Source of the DNA: Paulinella micropora
Lineage: Eukaryota; Cercozoa; Imbricatea; Euglyphida; Paulinellidae
Direction of reading: 5' to 3'
Length of the DNA: 64,000 nt
NCBI GenBank assembly: GCA_019918135.1
Contig: WBZZ01003221.1
Span: 35,138 to 99,137, forward strand
Shown: piece after piece, positions 39,620-48,397 of the stretch
Layout of the letters: each line of letters begins with the position of its first letter
Position numbering within the stretch: the first letter of the stretch is position 1
Notes under the pieces: generated by a model
The model's database searches: none
The model's input: only the letters and a program-made list of their open reading frames with translations
Told to the model about the DNA's origin: nothing
Position numbers and translations under genes: made by a program

Positions 39620-40080
39620 CCAGAAAACATAATTGAAACCAAACGGCACAAAAAGAAAAAGGTAATTTTTGATTTGTAGAAATTTGCCCTCCTGGAGAAA
39701 ATGTGTTTCTTGATTTTTGAGCCGAAGTGTGACAAAAAAACTGAAACTAACGACGGAGAAAAAAAGCAAAAAGATTCGTCGCACAAAACGAACGATCTGT
39801 CGCATTGAAGTATTTGCTGATGAATTCTATTACCTTTTTGTTTTTTGTTGTTGGGCTCATTTCCTTTTTGCTTTGGTGTGCGTCTCTGGTGGTGGGGGGC
39901 GTGTCTTGAAAAAGTGTGCCGAAGTGGCACCCTATACTACCCGTGTAAAAAATAAGGATTTATGCTGTTATCGCCCTTATATGAACGAATATGGCAAAAA
40001 TGGCAAACGATAGCAAAATTCAAAACGAAAAGGGGGGGGGGAAGCTTTTGGATCACTCCCCCTTTTCTTTCCAGTTTTTT
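39620..40080 (-). repeat. Right terminal inverted repeat of element 1
   Basis: Reverse complement of 18254-18712. The first 60 bp (39620-39679) repeat the last codons of the integrase gene (PENIIETK...KVIFDL and stop) although no integrase is here. The repeat was therefore extended by copying the left end. It holds the shared core at about 39896-39944. Confidence 0.85.
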
Positions 40081-40095
40081 GAACAAGAACAGCTA
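40081..40095. other. 15-bp spacer between the two elements
   Basis: The only host DNA left between element 1 and element 2. Its last six bases, CAGCTA, are the target duplication of element 2. Its first six, GAACAA, may be that of element 1. Confidence 0.7.
40090..40095. other. Left target-site duplication of element 2
   Basis: CAGCTA, repeated exactly at 61877-61882, each directly outside a terminal inverted repeat that begins AGTAGTATAGGG. Six bp is the length made by Polinton-type integrases. Confidence 0.85.
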
Positions 40096-40190
40096 AGTAG
40101 TATAGGGTGCCACTTCGGCACACTTTTTCAATACACACCCCCCGCGCCCAGGGACACACCCCGGCCGGCCCGCACGGGACAAAATGGCAA
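40096..40190 (+). repeat. Left terminal inverted repeat of element 2
   Basis: 95 bp, starting AGTAGTATAGGGTGCC and ending AAAATGGCAA. It matches the reverse complement of 61782-61876 with two or three changes. The first 40 bp are shared with the core inside the element 1 repeats. Confidence 0.88.
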
Positions 40191-40484
40191 TTTCCAAAAA
40201 AAAGCGGAAACGGATAATAAAATGACACACATAGTTTTTCTCAACATTGAACACAGTCACAGCTGTCAATTTACGAAAAAAAATATATAACAGGTTTTGC
40301 GGTTTTTTCTTTTCTTTTTTTGTTGAAGTTTCTATTAGATAGAAAAATGAAATATAATTCACCAGCCAAAACTTCAATGCGACGTGTCGTTCGTTTCGTG
40401 CGACGCATCGTTTTGCTCTTTTGTGTCGTCGTTCTTTTTTTGCGAGCCATAAGTGCCACATTCATATTATATATTATATTGTTT
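40191..40484. other. Subterminal region of element 2 with a motif shared with element 1
   Basis: No gene seen. At 40372-40418 it has TTCAATGCGAC, then TCGTTCGTTT and GTGCGACG, in the same order and orientation as in the left inverted repeat of element 1 (about 18522-18565). It could be a replication or integrase-binding site. Confidence 0.45.
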
Positions 40485-40697
40485 ATGTCATTAAATCTTA
40501 TCCCAAATAATGTTAAAGATAAATATATGTGGAAAGAACAGTTTGAAATTAATAGATATAGTTTAAGCAAGTTAAATGAATTGAAAATAAAGGCAGATAA
40601 GGAGATTGAAAAAGACGAAGCGATAATTGAGAATATGAAGAAAGAGTTGATGAATAAGAAGGAGAGGCGAGATGCGATAAAAGAGACGATAGGATGA
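40485..40697 (+). CDS. Small coiled-coil protein, element 2
   Basis: 70 residues from the ATG at 40485, just after an ATATTATATT box. It reads MSLNLIPNNVKDKYMWKEQF and then a Lys/Glu helix (KADKEIEKDEAIIENMKKEL). The family is unknown. A longer upstream frame exists only from a TTG. Confidence 0.45.
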   Translation: MSLNLIPNNVKDKYMWKEQFEINRYSLSKLNELKIKADKEIEKDEAIIENMKKELMNKKERRDAIKETIG

Positions 40698-40734
40698 AAG
40701 AGAGAAGGAGAGAGAAGAGATAGAAGAAGACTTG

Positions 40735-40974
40735 ATGGAGGATAGACGAAAGAAGTTGAAGAGAAGAAAGATTGAGAGTGAAATAAGATTAATGAAGCAT
40801 TGGAAAAAACAGAATAGGGGGATGATAGAGGCAGAGGAGTTAGTTAAGATGGAGAAAATGATTGAAAGAGGAACGACATTTACGGAAGCATGCATGATGA
40901 TGAAGAGATTAGATGAAATAGGGTTAGATGTAGGGGACGGTGATAGAAATATGAATAGGGCTTGTAGGGGATAG
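40735..40974 (+). CDS. Small basic helical protein, element 2
   Basis: 79 residues from the ATG at 40735 (MEDRRKKLKRRKIESEIRLM...), highly charged. It may be a separate protein or the continuation of the preceding one after a frameshift, as both have the same style. No family was recognised. Confidence 0.35.
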   Translation: MEDRRKKLKRRKIESEIRLMKHWKKQNRGMIEAEELVKMEKMIERGTTFTEACMMMKRLDEIGLDVGDGDRNMNRACRG

Positions 40975-41103
40975 TTGAATATTATTTATATGAGGGCAAT
41001 ATTTTCAAAAGCATAATTTTATATAAAGTCCTGGGCAAGACATTAAACTACCCCTACATAAACACACATATTTGTCCCTCTATGTGTGTTTGTGTAGGTT
41101 GTG

Positions 41104-41701
41104 ATGCCGCCGAAGAAGAAGGAAGAAAAAGCACCAGCTGAGGTAAAATTTCATATCTTTTGAATGTTCTCATAGATGTTTGTGATTGTAGGAGCCTACT
41201 ACTCCTACTACTCCTACTACACCTGCTACACCTGCTACGCCAGTTGCAGAAATTGATGGAGGAATTCGTGCTTTGGGTCTAGCTGGTAAAAAGGGAGCAA
41301 AAAAAGGTGGAAGCAAAAAGGGTGTGAGAAAATCTCCTCAGAAAGTTGCATCACAGGGTACAGTATATGTCGTTTTCAGAAACAACGATCCTCTGTCTCC
41401 TTATGTTTGCACCGACATGCCTGGGGCTGATGTCAAAGAAGTCAACGCACATGAAGCAAAGTTACTCACTTATCTTCATCCTACAAGCAAGCGCGATCAT
41501 GCAGTCGCCTTGTCGTTTGATGGAACATACCAAGTATTTCTTTCATGGGAGAATGCGGTGGCAATCTCAAAAAAACAAGGAAAAAGATTGAAAGCAATAT
41601 TCAATGCAACATGGGTTGGAGATAACGATGTCGCTGAATTTTTTGATGATGAAGAAGCAGATGAAGAGGAAGGGGAAGGAGAAGATGAAGGAGAAAACTA
41701 A
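41104..41701 (+). CDS. Intron-containing gene, unknown function
   Basis: Two exons: 41104-41142 (MPPKKKEEKAPAE) and 41192-41701, with a 49-bp intron beginning GTAAAA and ending TTGTAG. The join keeps phase, and exon 2 alone has no ATG start near its beginning. The product is about 182 residues: basic start, Thr-Pro repeat (PTTPTTPTTPATPATP), Lys/Gly-rich stretch, a compact central domain (TVYVVFRNNDPLSPYVC... VALSFDGTYQVFLSWENAVAIS) and an acidic tail. The family is not recognised. It lacks the T-tract/TATATA start of other element genes, so it may be a captured host gene. Confidence 0.65.
41143..41191 (+). other. Spliceosomal intron
   Basis: GTAAAATTTC...GATTGTAG, 49 bp, phase 0, AT-rich with an in-frame stop, so it must be removed for the two coding parts to join. 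Confidence 0.65.
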
Positions 41702-41759
41702 TTTTATCATTGAAAAGAAGTTTTGTTTATTTTGAACATTTAATTGACTTAGCATCCGG

Positions 41760-42761
41760 TTATAAATCCATTATCTCTTTCTTCTTTTTAATCCGGGGAC
41801 TTGACCTGATATTCTCCGGTTTAATGTCTAATGACTTTAATAAGTGACCGGTCTTTTTTTCTTTCGTAGCTTCTTTAATGTGGTCGGCTAGTTGAGGTTT
41901 TATTTCTTCGTCCGGTTGTTCATTCATTTTAGACTTTAATAACTGCTGAGGGCTAACTAGTTCGTGGTCTGAAAGTATCAACTTGAAGCCCTTTCGGCCT
42001 TTAACAGTATATACCTTTTTAGAATACTGAACATCACCCTTAGAAAAAACGGTTCGTTCTAGTTCTTTTCTTACGGTTGAATTCTTAGGAAATGAATTAA
42101 TAAGACCAGCCCTATATATTTCTTGGTCATTCTTCTTTTTACCATAATAAACTTCCATTGGTGTAGCCTTTATTGTATTATGAAATGTGTTATTATAATT
42201 ATCAACAATTTCATTAATGTAAGGAACCCAAACAAAATCGTCATTAACTTCCCACATAAAATTTAAATCATTTCTTATTGTTCTAATAAATCTATCTACT
42301 ATACCCATAGTTCGGTGGTCGCCAACTTCGTTAGTTGTATGTTGAATTCCGTTGTCTTTAAAGTATTCAGCAACTTGACCTTTATATTCACTCCCGTTGT
42401 CGGACGTAATCCTTTTAGGTTTAGGCATTTTCTTTAATCCTTCTAATACTTCACCAGTTGATTTATTTTTTATCGGTTCAATCCAGCCACGACGAGAATA
42501 AACATCAATCATTACTAATCCAAAGTTGTAGTTTTTGTTTCCTTTCTTAGTAGCTATTTTAGACATATCCATTAAGTCAATGAACACTTGGCTTAATGGT
42601 TCTGGCTCAGGGGATAGTATAGTATTCCATTTTTTAGGGGTCTTAGATTGATGGTGTATTTCAGAAGCTTCTTCAATTTTCTTTTTTTCAAGTTCTTCCT
42701 TATCTTGCGGAGACTCCGACTCCGTTTCAGTATTTTGTGGATTGCTGTGTTTATGGTCCAT
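41760..42761 (-). CDS. rve-family integrase (DD35D), element 2
   Basis: 333 residues, ATG at 42761. Asp62 (VFIDLMDM), Asp121 (ITSDNGSEYKG) and Asp156 (HRTMGIVDRFIRTIR) form the catalytic set, again with exactly 35 spacing and Asp in place of Glu. The C-terminal KGRKGFKLILSDHELVSPQQLLKSK matches the element 1 enzyme, so the two likely cut similar termini, in line with the shared repeat core. The N-terminal 40 residues are acidic and differ. Confidence 0.88.
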   Translation of the reverse strand: MDHKHSNPQNTETESESPQDKEELEKKKIEEASEIHHQSKTPKKWNTILSPEPEPLSQVFIDLMDMSKIATKKGNKNYNFGLVMIDVYSRRGWIEPIKNKSTGEVLEGLKKMPKPKRITSDNGSEYKGQVAEYFKDNGIQHTTNEVGDHRTMGIVDRFIRTIRNDLNFMWEVNDDFVWVPYINEIVDNYNNTFHNTIKATPMEVYYGKKKNDQEIYRAGLINSFPKNSTVRKELERTVFSKGDVQYSKKVYTVKGRKGFKLILSDHELVSPQQLLKSKMNEQPDEEIKPQLADHIKEATKEKKTGHLLKSLDIKPENIRSSPRIKKKKEIMDL

Positions 42762-42842
42762 TGCTGTATGCGGCTAAAAAAGTAAGGTAGTTTATCACGA
42801 TATATAAAAGAGTAAATAATAAGTTGTGCATAAAGTTATATA

Positions 42843-43360
42843 TTAGAATTTAAGAAATATCTTAGATGTATCATTGTTTTCTTTTTTTGGTTTCTCGGGT
42901 TGTTGATTATAAACATTGACACTAACACGGCTGGATTTCTTACCTTTACCTTTCTTAGGCTTAGGCTCTTCTTCCTCTTCCTCACTCTCGCTTTCCTCGC
43001 TCTCACTCTCTTCTTCCACTTTCTTTTTAACTACTTTCTTCACCTTCTTCTGTTTAGTCTTCAATTTAATACCAGCAACCCGTTGGGCTACGATATCTAC
43101 AAAGTCGTGTTCTACTTCCTCATCCGAACTGCTCTCCTCACTTAGCTCACCACCCGCCCATCAATCATATCCTTAGCCAACTGCTTCTTAGACACGTGGT
43201 CCATCTTTTCGTCTTCGTTCATTTCTTTCACGTTCTTAGCCTCTTCCTCCGCTAGTAGTTCACGGGCCCTCTCAATCTTTCTTTGCCTCGCATACTGTTT
43301 CTTCATTACAGTAGCTTTTTCAAGGTTCTTTATGGCAATCTCTCTATTACCTCTTGGCAT
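42843..43360 (-). pseudogene. Conserved charged protein, frameshifted in element 2
   Basis: Counterpart of 19856-20359: the same start (MPRGNREIAIKNLEK, ATG 43360) and end (NNDTSKIFLKF). One base is missing near 43150 relative to element 1, giving an early stop after DGRVVS; the remainder is open in the next frame. It is acidic (ESEEEEEEPKPKK). Confidence 0.7.
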
Positions 43361-43430
43361 TTTCGGTTGTATATCTAACCAAAAATAATTTTTATTCGGA
43401 TTAATTATTACCCAAATATATATACATCCA
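43361..43430. promoter_or_regulatory. Divergent promoter, charged protein / tail fibre, element 2
   Basis: 70 bp with AATAATTTTTATTCGG and ATATATATAC before the fibre ATG, closely matching 20360-20425. Confidence 0.5.
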
Positions 43431-46400
43431 ATGAGCCAATATAAATCGCTCTTAGGCTTATCTGAAATTGCGGTGGACTCACTAGATATAGCCAATCTTG
43501 ATTTAACGAACACAAACATAGTGGGCTTATACACAGATAGGGTGCCAGAAGATGCTGACCCCGTAAATCTTTATTTTACTAATAGCCGATTTGATGCGAG
43601 GTTGGCTTTAAAATCAACGACCGACTTAAAAGAAGGCACTAATCTATACTATACTGATGGTAGGTTTGATGCGCGACTAACTACTAAATCAACCACTAAC
43701 CTAGCCGAAGGAACTAACTTATACTACACCACAGCAAGGGCTAATACAGATTTTGACGCAAGGATAGCAACTAAATCAATAGATGCTTTAAGTGATGTAG
43801 TCATAACAACACCAGCCGATAACCAACTGCTCATTTACAGCACAGGTCAATGGCGAAATGTTGCTTCACCTTTTCTCAGATTGGATGGGCTCGCTATGAT
43901 GATAGGGGATTTAAATATGGGAGGTTTTAATGTAGCAAATGTTGGTAATGTTGATGGTATTGATGTTTCAACTCTTGATAGTTCTGTGGTTAAACTAACA
44001 GGAGACCAAACCATAACAGGAAACAAAACATTTACTACTTATGTGGGTGTAAAAGACTCAAATCCATTAAACACAGGCAAATTATTCTTCAATTACAACA
44101 ATAATATGGGCTCTATCTATTCGTCGGATGCGGGTGGAGCAACGGGCTATCCATTATCTTTTGTCGGCTCGTCCATACTTTTTGCTCCAACAACAGGGGG
44201 CGGAATGACATTGACAAATAATGTTTTAAATTTTAACAGCACAACAGCAATCAGCGGACTGCCCGCACCATTCTACGACGGCGATGCTTCAACAAAGGCT
44301 TACACCGATACGAAACTAGCAAAGGACGGCACAGTGGCTATGACGGGCAGTTTAAATATGGGAGGATTTAACATAACAAATGTGGGTAATGTTGACAACA
44401 TTGATGTATCCACCCTTGATACCGCAGTAGTTAAACTAACGGGCGATCAAACCATAGCGGGTATTAAGACATTTAGCAGTATAATAAATGCGAGTGCGGG
44501 TATTGATATGAAAAGTCAAAGCATAACAAATGTTAATCTTGTTGATGGTGTGGATGTTTCTACTCTTGACACTTCGGTGGTTAAACTAACAGGAGACCAA
44601 ACAATAGCGGGGAATAAAAAATTTACGTCAACAATAGAAGTGCGGGGTGCCACAGCTCCAACCGCTTTTGATGGTATCGGTATTGCCTTTGATACGGCTA
44701 CAAATATAGGAGAGATTGTGGCACAAAAAATAGCAACCGCGGCCTATTATCCAATACAAATAACGGGTTTGTATGTTGATTTATATGCGGGGGATAATGT
44801 AATCGCGACAGCAACGGGCACGACACTATCTTTAAACAACAGAAAAATAACAAACTTAGCCACACCAACAGCGACAACGGACGGAGCGACAAAAGGGTAT
44901 GCGGACACATTAGACGGGCAAAATGTGAAACTAACAGGAAACCAAACCATAGCAGGAATTAAGACATATAGCAGTGGTCTTGAAATTACTGGAAATTCAA
45001 TAAATGCTACAACAAAAGGAACATTCGTTGTTTTTAATTCCACAGCCAATATCGGGTCAATTGCTAGTTTGGATATGAAAACCGCAACATATTACAACTT
45101 TGAAATTTCTGCCAAAAAAAATAAGTTTTATTATTGACGGGACGATAGTCGGTTGGGTAAATGCTTCGGGGTTAGATTGTAATAGTAGCAAAATAGCCAA
45201 CCTTGGAACTCCAACATTATCAACAGACGGAGCGACAAAAGGGTATGCGGACACATTGGACGGGCAAAATGTAAAACTAACAGGCGACCAAACCATAACG
45301 GGAATTAAAATATTTAATGGAAGTAGAAATGATGTAAGAGCACTGACCTTATTAAGCCAAGCCGATTTTAATAATGTGGATATCATTAATGGTGGAAATA
45401 TAACATATAACGGGGCGAGAATATTAAATCAAAATGGAGGAGATATCTTTTTCAGTCGGACAACTGGTGATTATCAGTATTTCTTATTTACTCTAAATAC
45501 GGCTTCAAGTGGAACCGCTAACCAACGAGGCTACCTATTCACGAATGTAGCATCTGATGTAAAAGGGGCGGGACTTTATATTTCAAAACTTTTGGACAAT
45601 AAAAGTGCTTCGTCTGACATTGTCCGTTTTAACAATGCTGGCGGTATGAGGTTTTATGGTGCTTTGGATATGAATTCAAACAATATAACAAATGGCGGAA
45701 CAATAACGGGAACTACATTAACGGCAACTGCTGGTATGACTACAACAACTTTAACGGCGAGCGGATTAATCACGGCAAATGCGGGTATATCAACAACAAC
45801 CGCAACCGCGAGTGGCCTACTAACAGCGACAGGAGGTTCAAGCATAGTTATACAAGGAAATACTAATGGAGGTAATACACGCGGAATATTTTTGTGGGAC
45901 ACTGGCAATACAAATTATGGTATTTATATGGCTTCAAATGGGGGAGCCACAAATACTAGAAGTCTAGCGGGAGGGTCTGCGGTTGCTGGAAACGATTTTA
46001 CTTCTTTCGCCGTTAGATTTAGAGTTAGCAATGTTTCAACCGATGGTTTTATATGGGAGAACTCATCCGAACAATTGTTAATGTCATTAAACGGGGCAAA
46101 CGGGACTTTATGGACAAAAGGTCTAATAACGGCTAGTGCTGGTGTATCAACAACAACGGCAACCGCAAGCGGATTGATAACAGCAAATGCTGGAATTACA
46201 TACACAGGAACACTAACATCGGCAACGAATACAAGTGGGGCAAAAATAGGAATTCAAGGACCAACCGACGGAACAAATGCAAAAGGAATATTTCTATGGG
46301 ATACGACTAATACGAGCTGGGGCATTTATGCGGCATCTGGTGGGGCTCTAAACACTAGAAGTTTGGCAAACGGTTTGGCTGTTTCTGGAAATGATTTTAG

Positions 46401-47340
46401 TTCGTATAGTTTTCGGTTTAGGGTTGCTAATGATTCTACAATGGGTTTTGTGTGGGAGAATTCAGCAGAGCAATTGTTAATGTCGTTGAATGGGGCAAAC
46501 GGGACATTATGGGCAAAAGGATTGATTACGGCAAATGCGGGGATTACATATTCTGGGGTGCTAACAACGGCATCAGCATCAACTAATGGGGCGAAAATAG
46601 CAATTCAAGGACAAACAGACGGAACAAATGCGAGAGGAATATTTATGTGGGACATTGGAGATTCAAACTGGGGGATTTATATGAGCCAGTCTGGGGCAAA
46701 TAAAGCATTAAGCGGAGGAACAGCACCAGCAGGAGGAGTAGGCGGAGGATTAACTTCTTATTCTATTAGATTTAGAGTGAATGGTTCTTCAACGAGTGGG
46801 TTCATATGGGAGAATAATTCAAATACTGCTTTAATGTCTTTGAAAGCAAGCGATGGACAATTATGGGTATTGTCTAATCCTATTCAATATTCAGACAGGA
46901 GAAAAAAAGAAGATATAAAGGAATGCTTAGGCTTAGATTTTATTAATAAGTTAAATCCAGTTTGCTATCGTATGATTGATGACAAAAAGAAATGTAGGAC
47001 TGGCTTAATAGCACAAGAATTAGAAGACATACTAACAGAAATGGATATGCCAGATTTTGGCGGATTTATCAAAGAAACAATTATGGTGCCGTGTCCAAAG
47101 CAAAGAGAGGAATACGAATTGAAGGGTGTAAGTATCAATCCAGAAGATGTTAAATGTATTGATAGTGGTGATGTCGGTTATGGTATAGGTTATTCTGAGT
47201 TTATCGCCCCGTTAATTAAGGCCGTTCAACAATTGTCAGAGAAGGTAGATAATTTAGAAAAAGAAAATAAAACTTTACTTAATATATTACAAGACCAAGC
47301 GAACCAACTAGCAGAAATACGAGCAGTTTTATTTCCGTAA
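43431..47340 (+). pseudogene. Tail-fibre-like protein with S74 chaperone, frameshifted, element 2
   Basis: Two frames: 43431-45137 and 45100-47340. The shift lies in a run of eight A near 45114 (element 1 has a shorter run), so it may be a real mutation, a sequencing error or programmed slippage. It has only three NLYYTxxR units against seven in element 1, followed by KLTGDQTIAGxKTF and TNAGGM-type blocks. The C-terminal S74 chaperone (SDRRKKEDIKECLGLDF, LIAQELEDIL) is almost identical to element 1, then a different coiled-coil tail (KVDNLEKENKTLLNIL). Confidence 0.78.
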
Positions 47341-47354
47341 GGACAAGCCCTTAC
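47337..47354 (+). terminator. Stop-codon hairpin after the tail-fibre gene
   Basis: GTAAGG/CCTTAC with the TAA stop inside the left arm and a six-base loop. Same design as 26195-26215. Confidence 0.5.
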
Positions 47355-47404
47355 AATCCCAATATACGCTTTGCAAGCGTAGCTTCGCAATAGTTTTTGA
47401 GATC

Positions 47405-47435
47405 GTAAGTGGTTTTTGAAAAAAAGCACTTACTA
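47405..47435 (+). promoter_or_regulatory. Start hairpin of the small membrane protein gene
   Basis: GTAAGTG (47405-47411) pairs with CACTTAC (47427-47433). The left arm starts 30 nt before the ATG. Two of seven pairs differ from the 29702 hairpin with both partners changed, which supports base pairing. TTTTTGAGATC precedes it. Confidence 0.65.
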
Positions 47436-47767
47436 TGCCTAGATTACATCCACCGCCAATCATAGAGACGGAAGAACTCACACCCGAACTCAAAAACCGT
47501 GTGCTTGATGTCCAAATTAAGCAGGAAGAAAAAAAATTAGACCACGAATACGAGGACAGCTGGGATTGCTGTTTGACTAAGCGAAAAACTGACAGCCGAC
47601 TTATTAAATACTTATTTCAAATGGGTATCATTATCGCCATCATCACCCTTTGTATCGTGAGGTTGTCTGAAAAGAACTTGCCGTGTGAAGTTGCCAACAC
47701 TTATGTGGGTATTTTAACACTATTAATAGGCATCTGCCTTCCTAGCCCATCTAGTTCAAAGAAGTGA
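47435..47767 (+). CDS. Small membrane protein, element 2
   Basis: 110 residues, close copy of 24438-24785. The middle, ELKNRVLDVQIKQEEKK through WDCCLTKRKTDSRLIKYLFQ, is unchanged. Two hydrophobic segments follow (MGIIIAIITLCIV, YVGILTLLIGICL). Here it does not overlap the fibre gene and has its own start hairpin. Confidence 0.7.
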   Translation: MPRLHPPPIIETEELTPELKNRVLDVQIKQEEKKLDHEYEDSWDCCLTKRKTDSRLIKYLFQMGIIIAIITLCIVRLSEKNLPCEVANTYVGILTLLIGICLPSPSSSKK

Positions 47768-48016
47768 GCATTCATATAGCTGGGTTTTATACCAAGAAGC
47801 ATCATTTGAGCAGATTAGCGGAATAGCTTCATCAAAACTAACACACCAATCGCTGAAAGGCTTATACACACATTTAAATTTGGTTTCTATTCCTTTTTGA
47901 ATACACCACACACAACTTTCATTTTTTTTATCGCTAACCCGTGAATAGAAATCGCAGGCAGTCCGAGCGGAAATATTAATTAATAAAAAGTTTATAAGCA
48001 GTAATATAGAGGGCAT
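47756..48016 (-). CDS. Secreted Cys-rich small protein, element 2
   Basis: 86 residues with a hydrophobic start (SILLLINFLLINIS), then ACDFYSRVSDKKNESCVWC and the same seven Cys as element 1. Its 3' end overlaps the membrane protein gene by 12 bp. Its ATG is four bases from the ATG of the next, divergent gene. Confidence 0.65.
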   Translation of the reverse strand: MPSILLLINFLLINISARTACDFYSRVSDKKNESCVWCIQKGIETKFKCVYKPFSDWCVSFDEAIPLICSNDASWYKTQLYECSLL

Positions 48017-48020
48017 TACA

Positions 48021-48383
48021 ATGGCAGACTATAAATTCCAAAAGATTATTTTTCTGAGTAATGATTTTACAGGAGGTAGCAAAACATTTGACAAAACCAT
48101 TAAATTGAACTTTACCCCAACTAGAATGAATGTTAAGTATATCCACTATATGAATGATATGACTGAAACGAAAACAAAAATTCTTCATATGGACCGCATT
48201 GGAATTATTGGCACATTCGCTGATAGCAATGTCGCAAACATTTCCAATCTTAGCTACAACTTGGGGATTATTAATTGGACTGACGGTCAATACACATTTA
48301 GAGTGCTTAAAACAGACAATGGCAGTATTGAGACTGACCTGCTAGCTGGAAGAATTGTTATTTGTTTAGAATTTTTGGCTTGA
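48021..48383 (+). CDS. Conserved 120-residue protein, intact in element 2
   Basis: MADYKFQKIIFLSNDFTGGSK ... RIVICLEFLA. Beta-rich; the family is unknown. It shows the full reading frame of the broken element 1 copy. It sits directly before the packaging ATPase, suggesting a role in the virion or packaging (inference). Confidence 0.7.
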   Translation: MADYKFQKIIFLSNDFTGGSKTFDKTIKLNFTPTRMNVKYIHYMNDMTETKTKILHMDRIGIIGTFADSNVANISNLSYNLGIINWTDGQYTFRVLKTDNGSIETDLLAGRIVICLEFLA

Positions 48384-48397
48384 TATTTATATAACCG

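Larger units (their letters stand above)
18254..40080 (+). mobile_element. Element 1: integrated Polinton-like virus, about 21.8 kb
   Basis: Bounded by inverted repeats 18254-18712 and 39620-40080. It carries the PLV/Polinton hallmark set: rve integrase, packaging ATPase, cysteine protease, minor and major capsid proteins, plus its own polymerase-like protein and SF1 helicase. Structural genes mostly run plus-strand, while integrase and replication genes run minus-strand at the two ends. Damage is limited: one frameshift in a 120-residue protein, and in-frame TAA stops in the polymerase, GIY-YIG and small coiled-coil genes. Element 2 is a close structural relative immediately to the right. 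Confidence 0.88.
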
